NCBI RefSeq assembly: GCF_964340395.1
Contig: NC_135565.1
Location: 18,397,209 to 18,449,708, forward strand
DNA length: 52,500 bases
Direction: 5' to 3'
DNA from: Glandiceps talaboti
Taxonomy: Eukaryota > Hemichordata > Enteropneusta > Spengelidae
The position numbers and the translations under genes were made by a program. The notes beneath the pieces were generated by a model. That model was not told where the DNA came from, ran no database searches, and saw only the letters and a program-made list of their open reading frames with translations. Below, in pieces: positions 21,801 through 34,150 of this stretch. Every line of letters starts with the position of its first letter. Position 1 is the stretch's first letter.

Positions 21801-24634
21801 GGAAGGTTTACCAATATTAAATAACAAAACATGATAGAACATGTTATAATCTGATATGATATCACTGTACTAAATATATCATTGACCGTAATGAGCTAGG
21901 GCATACAGGTGTTACATTCCGGTATCTAATGTGGATACACCACACTATAGACTATAGACTTTAGAAGTGTAATGATGTCATTGGTCGGGCTTATCAGCCT
22001 GCCCTAATGTGTGGGGAAAGGGAGATCACAACCCGACAATGGCTGATCTGTCAGTCTCAGCTCACCACAGTAGATTTATTTTTTATTATCAAAAACTTTA
22101 TCTTATTAATAGCACTCATTAAAGTCTGTTAATCTAAGAACTTTGTACCAGATTACAGACCACAATGTGAGTTTATTGTAGATAATCATGATGTAGATAA
22201 TGATTCTAATTGGTTTAGTCATGGAAGTATAACCATGGTTTAGTGAAGGTCATCAGTGTTTGCATTGGTGACTACACACGCACGCATGCACATGCACGCA
22301 CACACACACACACACATGTGCGTGCACACGCATGCACATGCACACATACTCATATGCTCTGGTAACCTTGATTGATTGTAACTTTTGTTACTTTTGTGAA
22401 ACACTTTGCAGTTACAATGTACATGTACCCTCATGCACTCATAAATATGCACACAGACTCACACTGAGTGGTGTTTTCAAATAGAAAGAAATAGACTGTT
22501 AGTTCACTTATAATGTCGATGTTGTGGAGAATATTTGGTACTTTCCATACATCTTTGATCTTGGTTGTATTAAAAATTTTGTTTTGTTTATTACATTTCT
22601 ATATTTCAGCCAATCAAAGAGAGTCCTCATCAACGTCCGTCCTATTCCTACATGTCAATGATACAGTTTGCGATCAGTAGTACACCGGATAAACGAATGA
22701 CATTACAAGAAATCTATAACTGGATACAGACAACCTTTCCATATTTCAGTACGGCTAAATCTGGCTGGAAGGTGAGACATAATGTATTCAGATTATTTCA
22801 TTTTCCAAGTTTCATTTGCAATTTGACTTTGTAATTGAAAAAAACAAAAATCAGAAAAAATAATTATGAAGGTTGAAATGTGGAAGCTGCTCAACTTTGA
22901 ATCTGTCTTTGTTGACGAATATGTATGTACTTAGACTTCTCTAAGTATTCTTTGACCTTTGACCTCACAAGGAATTGTGGGAGATCAAATATGGCCGATA
23001 TTGAGAATTAAACATGGCTGTAGCTAAAGTAAAGGTTGATTTTGTCTTTGTTGTTTTGACAGAATTCTATCAGACATAATTTATCCCTACATGATATCTT
23101 TGTGAGGGAGAAGCCACAAGAATCTGGTAAACCGTCACACTGGACATTAAAACAGGACCCTAATGACAACCTACAAATGAACCGAGCTTTCTGGCCAACA
23201 AGTACTGTGATGACACCTCAAGGAGTGATATGTTCACCTGTCATTCTTCCCTCCAATGATGTAGAAAAGACTAAAACCGGTAAGATATACAGGACAGAAT
23301 TGTCTACTTTGGATTGCTGTACTTTGATTTATGCAATAATCTCCAATAAGCTGTAATATAGTCTGGTATAATTTTAGTCTTTTTTTAAAAAAAAACATGT
23401 ATGTTACATACAGTAGTCTCTTCAGTGTTTTCGCTCTTTTTAGTATGCTTTTATAAATAATACATCGTCACTTTTTCATTTGTCTTTTGTAGGCATCAAG
23501 AGTAAAAATCCCCTCATCTTACCTCGACTAACTCAGTCCTTTGCTATCATCCCAATACCGATGGTTGTCCAGACAACGGCTGGGAGCACGCAACCTTTGC
23601 TCAGTCCAGTTATGCCAATTACAACAACTACTACCACTCCTACTATCCCTCCAAGATTGCTACCGGCTACTCCCAGCAGTACTACTCAGAATTCAACAAG
23701 TATTAACACTCTGATAAAACCAGGGAAAAGGAAAAGAGAAGGGTCAAAGAAGGGAGATACCAAAAGAGTTAGAATTGCTCCTAAAATTAATACTACTCCT
23801 AAAGGTCAAAGTTTAAAGGTCGAATCAAGTATGAGGTCATTCTCTGATTCACGTAATACTTCTCAGTTCATCATGGATGTCGGCTGTAGTTTGGATTCAG
23901 GAATGGAGTCACAACCCTCGGAGGCAGAACAGAGTATGCATCAGTCCGTCACCAAGGAAAGAACTCGACCTATCATATTAGGTAACAGACACAACAAGAG
24001 GGGAAAGAAATCTAAAAAAGTAGTGAAAAGGGAGACAGAACAACAAGAAAACATAGATTTTGATTTCAGCATATCAGAGATGTTTGCATCTATTGGGGAT
24101 CTGGACATGCCACAAATGAAAGCGCTGATGACCACACCACCCAAAGGGACTCCAAACATCACATCTACACCAAATAAAGAGCTGATGAACCTAGGCTTCT
24201 CACCCCCTGTTGGCTTCACACCCCTCAAAACCTTAAACAATGTAGACAGCGGTGTGGACTCCCCTGATGCCAGACTTGCCCTAGGATTTTCACCAATCAG
24301 AGGAGTTTTTACTTCGCCAATGCGGATTTTCTCCGGTGAAGGTCTTGGCATATCGCCCGGGAATTTGGCAGACATTGATGAAATAGATGGCAACATGGAA
24401 TTGCCAAACTTATGTGGGCAACCTCTCGTACTGACGACACCAAAACGTAAATCAGGCGACAACATTGCGTCTATAAATATTGGATCATTACAGGAACTAG
24501 GACTTGCTGGATTGACACCTGACAAAGCTCAGCATGACTACAATCAGAGCCTACATAAGTTCCTAACTGAAGTCAATCTCTCGGGTTATATCAACGAGGA
24601 AGACATAGCCATCGGAAACCTTAACTGGGAATGA
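18857..24634 (+). CDS. FOXM1: Forkhead box M1 transcription factor
   Basis: Five coding exons: 18,857-19,448, 21,081-21,256, 22,610-22,771, 23,063-23,279 and 23,493-24,634, all GT-AG with consistent phases; 762 residues (human isoforms about 750-800). Residues 224-233 (DDSLTNINWL) match the conserved block before the vertebrate forkhead. The forkhead runs about 265-348, with YSYMSMIQFAI, KRMTLQEIYNWI, then NSIRHNLSLHDIFVRE across the exon 4/5 junction. Then follow LILPRLTQSF (about 390), KRVRIAPK (473-480), a Ser/Thr-Pro-rich regulatory region (STPNK, FSPP, FTPL, FSPIRG, LTPDK) and a C-terminal activation segment ending IGNLNWE, like vertebrate NINWSQF. The family drives G2/M genes and is activated by CDK/PLK phosphorylation of such sites. 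No KEN box is visible. Start: first ATG of the exon, AGG ATG G context. Confidence 0.96.
20649..20819 (+). mobile_element. hAT-like MITE, family A
   Basis: The 171-bp element starts CAGTGTGCCATCTAA and ends TTAGAGGTAACACTG. The flanks CTTGTATG and AATGTATG share six of eight bases, consistent with a decayed 8-bp target duplication. It lies in intron 2 of FOXM1 and is closely related to the copy at 39,596-39,770. Confidence 0.8.
22269..22345. repeat. (CA)n-rich imperfect microsatellite
   Basis: Alternating CACGCA, CACACA and ATGCAC units in intron 3 of FOXM1. It has potential for Z-DNA because purine-pyrimidine alternation is nearly continuous. Confidence 0.85.
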
Positions 24635-24914
24635 AGCTCTTATAAAACTGCTCGTACCTTCTGATATACAGTAGACTGGAAAATCTGTAGACTAGGTCTT
24701 AAACCGTAACCTCTTTGTGAAGGTGTAAATTCAACTTAAATGCGATTGCTTGTGGAGAAATGATTTTCATGTACCTATGTCAGTGGTGAATGGTGATGAC
24801 TGGTTTATCATACCACTTAATCACACATTGTATGTAATTCCTTCATGTGGCCAAAAGTGTAAGTTTTTCTATGGCACTGTGGTCTAAATGTTGCCTTATA
24901 TGTTCTCAACCTCT

Positions 24915-25320
24915 GACATTAGTGTGTAATAAATCAGTTATTTCCCTTCAAAACTAATATTGGTATGTGATAAATCACTTATTGCTATCCATCACATGTA
25001 AGTTGATTATTACCCACCACTACTGACATAAATGTGATAAATCAGTTATCACTCTTGACCACTGTCATCAGTGTGTGATAAATCTCAAAACTGAAATTAT
25101 AGTGTGATAAGCCAATTATTACACTCCACCACATGCACTAGTATGTGTTAAATCAGTTATTACCCTACACCACGGACAGTCATATGTGATAAATCACAGA
25201 ACTGAGTGTGATAAGCCAATTAGTACCTTCCACCAATGACATTTAGTATGTGTTAAATCAGTAATCACCCTTCACCACAGACATTACTGTGTAATAAATC
25301 CATTATCATCCTCCATTATT
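24915..25320 (+). repeat. Degenerate tandem repeat in FOXM1 3' region
   Basis: The phrase GTGTGATAAATCAGTTATTACC, or close variants, returns about every 45-60 bp for roughly eight units, usually followed by CTCCACCAC. It probably lies in the FOXM1 3' UTR or just beyond it; it also supplies several AATAAA hexamers. Confidence 0.75.
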
Positions 25321-26065
25321 TCATATGCTATAAATTTTCAACTAGAACTTTACATTAGTTTGAGTTTCATGCTATATATGTATGCTATTTAATAATTCCT
25401 CTATATATCTTGCTTTATGTATCCAGGACTAGACTTAAAAGTTGACCGTTGTAAAATTACAAATATAGACAGAGTAATATATTTTTATCATTTAAAGAGT
25501 ACTTTACAATCATTGAATTGTCTAAATCATGATTAGAACGTAGACAGACAAAACGAAGAAAACTGGTGACGAAATGCTCATTATTTTCATGACCCCGTGT
25601 CAAAGTTTAAAGGTCAGCAAAAATGGAAAATATAACACCTGATATATTTACTTTATAGAATGTTATATTCAGATATGAACTGTTGTAATTGAGTACACAA
25701 ACATCTGGATTATTTTATTATTTTTTCAACTATTTTGTTTGATTTTTTAGAAAACTTAAAAGAAAACAACCATTTATTTGCATGATGAACAGAATCTGCA
25801 AAAATTGACATCTTTTTTTATGTTGAAAAAAAATGGTTTTTCTTTTGTGTTTAGGGTATTGATCAAATATTGATATTGAGTGACCTCTTATTTGATTTTG
25901 AACTTTGACCTTTGACTGTTGTATGTATAATAATTTTGGTGTAGAGGGAAAAGCCAAATAGAAATTAATATTTGATTTAAAGTGAGTCATCAAAAATATC
26001 CAATATCTTAAGAATCTCACTTGTAAGTTATATATGTAAATGTAAAGTTTGCGTCAGTTATGGAG
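25321..26065. other. FOXM1 3' flank, no gene seen
   Basis: AT-rich sequence, several AATAAA-like hexamers on both strands. A 96-codon minus-strand frame at 25,730-26,020 has no recognisable domain. Confidence 0.45.
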
Positions 26066-26069
26066 TCAT

Positions 26070-26405
26070 GATCGTCGAATGGTTAGAGTATGGCTTGGAA
26101 TCTGCAAGTTACAGGTTTTACCCTGCTGCTGCCATTTAGTTTCTGAAAGGCTAAAGTCCTTGGCAAGATTTGGACAATGACTGTGCCCGAGTCAACCCAG
26201 CTGTAATCCCCGGTAATTGGGGACCTGGTAGGATAGAGGTTGCAATGTGTATGCTTTAATCTTATGTGCTTATAGAGGCTGCAATGGCTTCCAAGGAGTT
26301 GAGGAAATATAAAGGGCTGTTGTGCCCAGTGTAGATCTGTGCCAGGGGTAGTAATTGTAAAGTGCTTTGAGTGGGAAAGTACTATATAAAAGATAACATT
26401 GTAAA
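26070..26405 (+). mobile_element. tRNA-derived SINE with LINE-like tail
   Basis: The head has an A-box-like GAATGGTTAGAGTATGG and a degenerate B box. The body has the phrase CCCGAGTCAACCCAGCTG, then GGGGACCTGGTAGGAT. The tail reads GTAAAGTGCTTTGAGTGGGA, then AGTACTATATAAAAG, the type of tail shared by L2/CR1-like LINEs and their SINE partners. It lies between FOXM1 and NFYA. Confidence 0.7.
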
Positions 26406-27755
26406 TACAGTAAGAATGTGACAGAAGAGCAGTTTGGAATACAGCATATTGAATCTCAACCTCTCCTCCCTCAGATTTTTATCCATATTGTTTTGGCAAA
26501 GTTAGAAAGAAAAGTGATTGATCCAGAAGTGTTTAGGAGTAAACAGATTAAACTGGAGATGTTTAGAGAATAAAATAGTAATTTACATGGACATTTTGAC
26601 AATTTGTTGATGTACTAAGAAAACAAGCAATACAACTATAATAATGCAGCAATTTAAATAGATCATGAAGATTTTTGATAATCATGTAACTTGGTGATAT
26701 GACTCGACTATGGTAATCAAAGCTTCAGTTTAGTAAGATAGACACAAACTAAAACTACTTTTGTTCAATGTGGTAGACTGCACAAGTACAGTAGGTGCTA
26801 GTGGTGCCTTTTAATCACCCTGTGATCAAGATAGTGTAAACATTGGAAGTCCCAAAACAGTACAGTACAAGTGGAACCAGCTTTCAGAGAGAGCCACCCA
26901 ACCAATGTCCTGTAGGTCAACATGTTTCCATAATGGTTTTAGTTTGTGTCCTATCTTGGTAAACCGAAGCCTCAAATAAATTTGTGTAAATAGTTACACT
27001 ACAACAATCACTGAAATGGTTGATTATTGATTCACGGAGGTGTCAATACTTTTTCTTATGTCAACTTCTTTGAGTTTGTTCATAGGAATATGTCAAAGAT
27101 TTCTTTAACAAAACTAATCTGCAAAACTTGTGCATTGAGTCTCATTTTCTCTCAAATGTAACAATCATGGTGAAAAGAAGGGCTATACATCATTTGTGAA
27201 TCTCACTGTGTGTGAAACCATAGAAATAACATTAGTCAGAAGTTTGATAACATTGCATTTTGACCACACTTCTGGTTAAAGTTATTCCTGTGCTGGGTAG
27301 GGGCTTCACACACACATATATTTGGATTTGTAATAGCTGTCTATCTAGTAAAGTTTATTCCTGCAGAAATGCATTCATTTCTTTGTAACATTAATAGACA
27401 AATAAGTGTGAAAATATTAACTGATATCTATTGAGAGTCTATGATTGGGGCCAGCAAGACTCACAGAGAAAGTCAGCTCCCAAGGTCAAATGTCACAGAA
27501 TGTCATAACTTTTGACAATGCATTATGGGAATATTCCTTGCAACTGTAGTTGTATAGAGCAGAGGACCATGGGATATGTGGTATAATGGTGAAGGTGTTC
27601 GTTGAATCAGAACTTTACAATCACCTGTAAATAATAGTGTATACTTTGAAAGTAAAAATAAACAATCTATACAGAAATTATCTGTTGTCTTGTTTTATTG
27701 ACTCTGTATTTCCTAAATGAAATCTGCAATCATTTTGTAGTCTCTCTTCCACTGC
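26406..27755. other. Intergenic between FOXM1 and NFYA, no gene seen
   Basis: AT-rich, no coding signal. AATAAA at about 27,657 followed by a T-rich stretch is the most distal plausible FOXM1 poly(A) site. Confidence 0.4.
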
Positions 27756-27759
27756 TTAG

Positions 27760-28030
27760 ATGTTATCCCCCAATATTTTTCTTTGTAACAACCAAGGAAA
27801 ATATGAATGACCTAAGGGGCCTTTGTCACTGACAACCCTTAGTTCACAAGTATTTTCTGGGTAAATGAAGACAAATATTGGAGAATAACATAATTATATC
27901 AGTGCCAGTAATATCAAAGTAATTTTGAATATTTTGACTAATATTTTGAACACGGCAGAACCAGTGATGTAAACACGTGTTGTCGTGACATAGATGCACG
28001 TTGTTGTGATGTAGAACAACCAGAGTATAT
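27760..28030 (-). mobile_element. Dispersed element, family B
   Basis: In reverse it matches 43,820-44,100 over its full length. Shared text includes ACTCTGGTTGTTCTAC, GATATTACTG, ATAATTATGTTATTCTCC, GACAAAGGCCCC and ATTTTCCTTGG. Half of the element is an imperfect inverted repeat around TTCTCCAATATTT and its complement. No transposase is present. Confidence 0.75.
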
Positions 28031-29055
28031 AGTCTATATTTGGCTTGTGCATGGTATATCACTCTTTCGAGGAATAAAATAATGTGAACAGACTAGCAAA
28101 ATTGCTGTGTAAGGACTGCACATTACTTCAGTGCACCTACAATTTCTAGATGACATGTTTGTTTATATTGCTGTTGTAACATTCAACTTCTCTAGAAACA
28201 TCCATAGGCAATCAACAGACACAAACTTACCCTATTATGGTTGCAGCATGTTGATAAAGTTTTACATTGTAATGTACATCAACACAATTCCACTCACTGT
28301 AGGGTAATGTTTCTGATACCATGTTTTCCTCAAGTGGCAGCACACATATAATACCCTGTTTCACTATCTTGATTAGGCCCCAAAAAAACAAAAATTGTGT
28401 GGTTCCAATTACGCTCAATTTTAGTGTCTAGTTCAGGTAGTTTAATGTTTTCCAAATGGTCTTCCATGTTATTGATTTCTTCTCATCAGATGTACAGCCA
28501 TTGCAGACTGGAAGAACAGTTTTATATTGTCTTTTTTAAATGTCAGTTTCCGTACCCACTATTCCTTGCGAGACTTAACAATTTTTGCAATTTTATTATT
28601 TTTTTCTTGAAAAAAAGTTTGGGGTTGATAGTGAAAAACTAGGTGGGGTAGGTAACTGGAACCAAACTATTGTTTGCCAAGACCTTACAGAGCAATTATA
28701 TCCACATAACCAAGGCACAGGTATTTCCTGCTTGTGTAAGCTACCACACACAACACTACTTGTAGTTTAGGTCCATCTTAGTTTGATGATAGCATGGTTT
28801 CCGTAGTAGTATTAATAATGTAAACAGAGACATTGAATTCAGTCATGTATATTAAATACCTTTATTCTGGTGAACATTTGTTCAGAAAAAGACTGATAAC
28901 ACATTACACAGTTAAGTAAAGACACACAGAACTAGATCAAGAAAAGTCACATGTTAAATAGTTTTTAAGAGTTAAAAATATTTCGATAAGTTAGAAAAAT
29001 AATATTAGTGAACATTTTTGAATACTGATACAAATGCTAGCTGAAATAATTACAA
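28031..29055. other. Intergenic between FOXM1 and NFYA, no gene seen
   Basis: Short frames at 28,227-28,418 (-), 28,397-28,642 (+) and 28,585-28,770 (+) lack recognisable domains. A minus-strand AATAAA near 28,860 could be the far end of a very long NFYA 3' UTR, but nothing proves it. Confidence 0.4.
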
Positions 29056-29059
29056 GTAG

Positions 29060-29163
29060 TTTATTAAAGATTTCCAGGGGTTGGGAGCATATTTCCAGGG
29101 TTTTCCAGGTTTTTGTTTTTGTTTGAAATTCCAGGGTTTTCCAGGACCGTGCGAACCCTGTTT
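29060..29163 (-). mobile_element. MITE end: CAGGGTTCGCACGGTCC type
   Basis: On the minus strand it begins CAGGGTTCGCACGGTCCTGG and continues with repeated CCTGGAAAACCCTGGAA phrases. This terminal sequence resembles widespread hAT-type MITEs with CAGGG ends. Only one end is evident. Confidence 0.55.
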
Positions 29164-30295
29164 ACGCAATATACAGATCATACAACTATTAATAGCTTGC
29201 TTTGAAAATGAATCTTGAGAATTAACACTCTTTGGGTGAACTGGTTTTCCAACAACATACAGGACACAAAAAGTTTATCAGGGCTAAAAATATCCACCAA
29301 TTGTTGAATTACATGTAGGTTTTAACACAATCAGTTCAATTTAGTAAATAGTTTTTGATCTGCCCTGGTCAATGTAATGATCCTTATCAGGATGGCAAAT
29401 GTCACAATTTTCAAATAACAAATTTACTGTGGAACCGGAATACACTGCGATAGGGATATAAGCATATGTAATTCCAGCCCTGTAGTTGTGTTCTCGTATT
29501 TATTTTTAATTATTTAACTTTGATATGAGTCAGGTAGTCAACACAGGTGACGAACACAAATAACCGTGAACCCCAAAACAAATACACATAGAAATAAAAG
29601 ACAACTGTCAAAAAATACAAACAATTTGCTATAATGATGCTGTCCTATATCATTTGGATGAATTGTACTGTCGTTTTCTGATTCACCAGGTAGAGGTTGG
29701 TGTTCTTAAACTATCTATGGTAGTTTATTGTAGATAGAACTTTGTATGCAGAATTTACTGTTTGAGAAGAATTTCTTGCAAAATTTCAAAATCAAACACG
29801 GAGGTCAACACAAAATAATTACTTACAAACCAATAAACAGGAAACTCCTAAAAATTGCTAAATGGCGTAAAATATTTTACAAACATTACTGTTTGGAACA
29901 GGGAACTATTGTAATTTGTTTACTATTACATGCAAGTAAAATACTGCATACAAAACTTCTTTTCTTGTAGCCAAATAGCACAGTACCGATATATTCAAAA
30001 CTACTACAGCATACAAACTATCGCTGTTTTAAACAGGAACATTTCATAATTTATTGTTAAATGTCAGTAAACTACTAAATGTAGAGTATTTAACCTTTTC
30101 TAGCTAAATACAACAACCGTTTTGGAAACAACACTACACATCGTAAGTCGACCATTCAGTGGAATACTTCCCAGTTGACCTTGACCTTAACCTTCAAGGT
30201 CAAATGTGTCATATTGAAATGTGTGGATACTAATTTGTTGTACGATTCTTTAGCTGATGAGTAGATTATTATCTAATAGAATTCTTGAATGTAAG
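29164..30295. other. Intergenic or NFYA 3' UTR, no gene seen
   Basis: AT-rich. The 74-codon + frame at 29,746-29,970 has no known domain. A cluster of AGGTCA-type half sites (TTGACCTTGACC and TCAAGGTCA) lies at about 30,175-30,202. Confidence 0.4.
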
Positions 30296-30359
30296 ACACA
30301 CTACCAGACTTATTGCTACTCTGTTGTCATGGTTATACAATCAACTAGACATCTCTCTA

Positions 30360-30600
30360 CTCTGTCGTAACATTCAGGCCCTACACTCTACCAGACTTCT
30401 CTACTCTGCTGTGACAGTCAAGGCCCTACACTCTACCAGACTTCTCTACGATGTTGTGACATGCAAGGCCCTACACTCTACCAGACATCTCTCTACGATG
30501 TTGTGACATGCAAGGCCCTACACTCTACCAGACTTCTCTCTACTCTGTCAGTCAAGGTCTTACACTCTACCCGACTTCTCTCTACTCTGTTTGACAGACA
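30360..30600 (+). repeat. Minisatellite, about 46-bp unit, 5-6 copies
   Basis: The unit contains GGCCCTACACTCTACCAGA, then CTTCTCTAC, then a TGTGACATGCAA-like link. Copies near 30,377, 30,420, 30,465, 30,513 and 30,553 differ by small indels. Open frames across it are repeat artefacts. Confidence 0.85.
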
Positions 30601-30655
30601 TGGTTCTACAAACTTTTGGAAATGTTTTCCAAAGTATAACATTAAAGGGACATAG

Positions 30656-31655
30656 GCCAACTCAAGACACAATTTTTCTAAACTTTAAATAGTTACATAA
30701 AATCCATCTTGTATTTGAAAAGAGCATAACATATCAATATAGCTTCTACAAGTCCATGAGTCAAACGAAGTGTTACTACAACCCTGATGTCAGTAGTACT
30801 TTTGGGTGCACCCATAAAGTACCTTATCAAATCATTTATTTTGTTTGCCTGCCTGACAGTTATACCACAGATCTCATGTTTACAAGTTATGATCAGACAG
30901 CTTTAAGTACAAAAATTAATTCTTCACACGACACAAAAAATGTTGCAGAAAAAGGCTTAGATCTGATCCTGTAAGCTGAACCCGCGATGCTTACGAAATC
31001 ATGTGTACAAATAAGCCATCAAGGAGATGCTGTCTGGACATGAAATTTTTAAAAGTAAGTTGACACAAGGAACAGCAAGTGATAACAAAATCAAACTATT
31101 ATGAAGTCATCTTGAAGATTTAAACTGAAAAATATAATATAAATAAAAAATCTATGTTCACACTTCATAATTAACTTTTTTTTTTTGAAGTTTATACATA
31201 TGTTTTAAGTATTTTTATTGTGGTTTTATTCTTTTTTCTATATCTTTTTTTTTTTAATTTTAACATTTAGGTGTGAAGTATCAAAACTATGTAACTGCTC
31301 TCTTTCTTACTATAGTAGTAATCTCTCCCTTTTAAAAATTCTGAATTCTTTGCATCATATAAATAATGTCTTTGCAAAAATCTAACATTTACTGTTGTGA
31401 AGCACGTTTGGGGGGAAAATAATGCTGCCATGAAGTGGGAAAATAATTATTGTGCATGACTACTTTTTTTAGGGGTTTCTTAAGGTAGAATGCGCCTAAA
31501 GGGAAAATTTCCCTGAAAATCAAACTTCTTTGATTCTCTCCAAACTTTGCCATAAAAAAGCTTATTCCTGGTCCTTTTGAAATAATATAAAAGCATTTAG
31601 CAGATCACTGTCTTGTTTTCAAGAAAATCATCAATCTTTTATGTTACCATAGAGT
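30656..31655. other. Intergenic or NFYA 3' UTR, no gene seen
   Basis: AT-rich with poly-T runs. No coding similarity recognised in the 72-codon frame at 30,756-30,974. Confidence 0.4.
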
Positions 31656-31659
31656 TTAA

Positions 31660-31775
31660 CACAGTAGTCAGTGGCCATATTGGAATCTAAAATGATGACT
31701 TTGACATGGCGGCCATATTGGATTTTTAAATGATGACATTTTGAGACTTAAACAAAGTAGTTGGCGGCCATATTG
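31660..31775 (+). repeat. GGCGGCCATATTGGATT direct repeats
   Basis: Three copies of (G)GCGGCCATATTGGATTCTAAAATGA-type text at about 31,669, 31,709 and 31,763, spaced 40-55 bp. The CCATATTGG core is one base short of an SRF CArG box, so I do not call it a regulatory site. Confidence 0.7.
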
Positions 31776-32559
31776 GATTCTAAAATGACTAAATTTGATA
31801 TCATTTTGACCTCTATTTAAAAAGTTTGTATGGCGACCCTACATTTTATTACTGTTTTTAACTGAGAAGAGATTGGAGTTTTCTTGACAGTCAGGATTTT
31901 ACCCAAATAACATTCCTTGATGGGAATTTGGCATCTACCCAGAACACTTCTTAAATGATTTGATGGACTCCACAATGTGAATGTAAAATCAATTTGATGC
32001 AATGACACTTATGGGTACCGATTCTGTAACTAATCCATATGACGAGGAAGACAATAATGTCAATTTGATCAACCAAATTTGAGTGCTCTCGAAAATTGTT
32101 TAATTTTAAAAGGCAGTAAGCATCATTGTACAAACCACTATCCTGTTAACTGCACATTGTACAACTCTTAATACATCTAATATGTTATATTGCATCAATC
32201 CCAAAATAAAACTCTATGTAGCTGTAACTAGAATGTATCTGTTTACACATGGACATCAAACCAATGTACATTGTACCATCAACAATACTGTGGTAATTTG
32301 GCTAATCAGAAGGACTGTTAAAAGGTGACAAACTTGGACTGAAAATAGTGAGAACCTACAGCTATGAGGGCTTTAACTTAGAAAATTGATACTTTCAGCT
32401 AAAAAATGGAAAAGAAAATTGCTGTTGAAGGGTGAGTTTTAAGTTATGACAGCGGCAAATGAAGCTTCAGCTTACTTACTAAGATAGACACAAACTAAGA
32501 CTATTGCTGTGACATGTTGGTATAACAGCTACTGAATGGACTTTGGTTTAATAATACTC

Positions 32560-32965
32560 TCAGCCCGGGGGTGGCTACTCCCCGTATGAGTACATGTATA
32601 TGTATTTGTGCTGCCCTTTGGGGTGCATTTTCTAGCCCTTTGGTCTAAAATGGGGGTCTGATTTTTTCGAGCTGAAGAGTTTAAAAAATGGGGTCCACTT
32701 TGCATTATTTTTATTTTGCTTGGTCAAAAATGTGGTCCATTGTCCTTTACCAAATCATAATTGCCATTAATTGCCCCAAAATGTTGCCTCCTAAGAAAAA
32801 TGTAGTTTGGTCTAAACTTTCATCTTTTAGAAACCTGTAATGGTCTAAAATGGGTACAGTATTGGTTTTTGGTCAAAGTGTGTCTAAAATGGGGCCTGGG
32901 GTTTCCAGCACTGGCCACACACCCCTACCAGAGCTGGCCACTGATACCGCCGCTGGGGCTCTCAC
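32560..32965 (+). mobile_element. Dispersed repeat with GGTCTAAAATGGGG phrases
   Basis: It starts near CAGCCCGGGGGTGGCTACTC and ends near GCCGCTGGGGCTCTCAC. The interior repeats TGGTCTAAAATGGG at least three times. Similar GGTCTAAAATGGGGTC sequence is, to my recollection, common in marine invertebrate genomes. Probably a non-autonomous transposon. Confidence 0.5.
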
Positions 32966-33444
32966 TATGGTGGAATTTCTGATAGCTAGTTTTTTATCAA
33001 GTGGCCACCCTTTATCTTGATTACAGGGTAATTATATCTGCACAACAGAGGTGTGCTACATGCATCACCCACTGGCGTAATCTATCACATCGAATAACAA
33101 TAGTTCACTTTATATCTTAGTAAGCCGAAACCATAGTTGCCACTGCAGTACATATCAAAATAATCCTAGTGATTGGTAGATATCTGATAGCTAATTAATC
33201 TAAAACACAATATACAATATTACAATTAATCAAAAATTTTGATAGCAAAAAACAAACACTCATTGGCAGTACAGCTTTCACATAAAAACATTGCATGACA
33301 ACAACCTAACATACGGCATCTTTCTATAATCTCAGACGCGTTGCTGGAAAAATTCAGCAAAATTCATGAAATGTTTCATCGGATAAAATTAAGATTATAA
33401 AATAGAGATGCATTTAAATAAGCAGGAATGATCTGTCTAAGTTA

Positions 33445-33520
33445 AGTTCAACAAAGTCAAAGTTAAAGTTCAACAAATGTCAAAGTTTAAAGTTCAACAA
33501 ATGTCAAAGTTCAACGAGTC
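33445..33520 (+). repeat. Tandem AAAGTTCAACAAATGTC repeat
   Basis: Four copies of a 19-24 bp unit containing AAAGTTCAACAAATGTC, with small length differences, in the presumed NFYA 3' region. Confidence 0.8.
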
Positions 33521-33639
33521 AAACACACAAGTGAGAACACACCACAACATTCCTATTCTTGCTGCTGCATAGATGTTGATTCAACGCCTGACTCTTGGAA
33601 GAGTTAGTCTGGGGTGTTTATACTCTATATTGCCTACCT

Positions 33640-34035
33640 GAGGGATATACTGACCTCTTAACATCAATATTAACCCTTTTCAAGTCTTTGACGTGTTATT
33701 AACTTTACAGATATTAAACAGCAATATTACCCACCAGAAGTGTAGTCACCCCTAAAAGTCAATAGTTACTTCTTTGATGTGTTATTGACTTCACGGATCA
33801 TAATAGGCTTCAGTCAATCAAACAATAATATTGCCCACTAGAAGTGTAGTGATCCCTTAAAGTCAATATTGACCTCTGACACATAATATTGACCTCACAG
33901 TTGATAATGCACTTCAGCCAATCAGAAAAAAAATGACCCATTTGAGGATTATTAACCCTTAGGATTAATATTGACCTCATGGATTTATTATTGTCTTCAC
34001 AGCTGATTACTGTTCCAGCCAATCAGATGACAGGG
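33640..34035 (+). repeat. Degenerate 60-130 bp tandem repeat
   Basis: Recurring phrases: GTCAATATTGACCTC, AATATTGCCCACTAGAAGTG, TTCAGCCAATCAGA. About three to four units directly downstream of the NFYA stop codon (minus gene). They would be transcribed in its 3' UTR. Confidence 0.65.
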
Positions 34036-34150
34036 TCACCGTGTCTCAACCAATCAAATGAGATGTGTCATGTTTCAAATACAGCAATAAGAAATACTAC
34101 TTTAAATAGTATGCCTAGTAACAACTTTATACAATACAAAGTATTTATTG

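Noticed and set aside
23941-24525. 194-codon minus-strand frame
   Set aside because: Shadow of the last FOXM1 exon.
26070-26150. Functional tRNA gene
   Set aside because: Only degenerate A and B boxes, no cloverleaf, and a SINE body and tail follow.
31660-31775. SRF CArG boxes in the CCATATTGG repeats
   Set aside because: The core has five A/T bases, not six.
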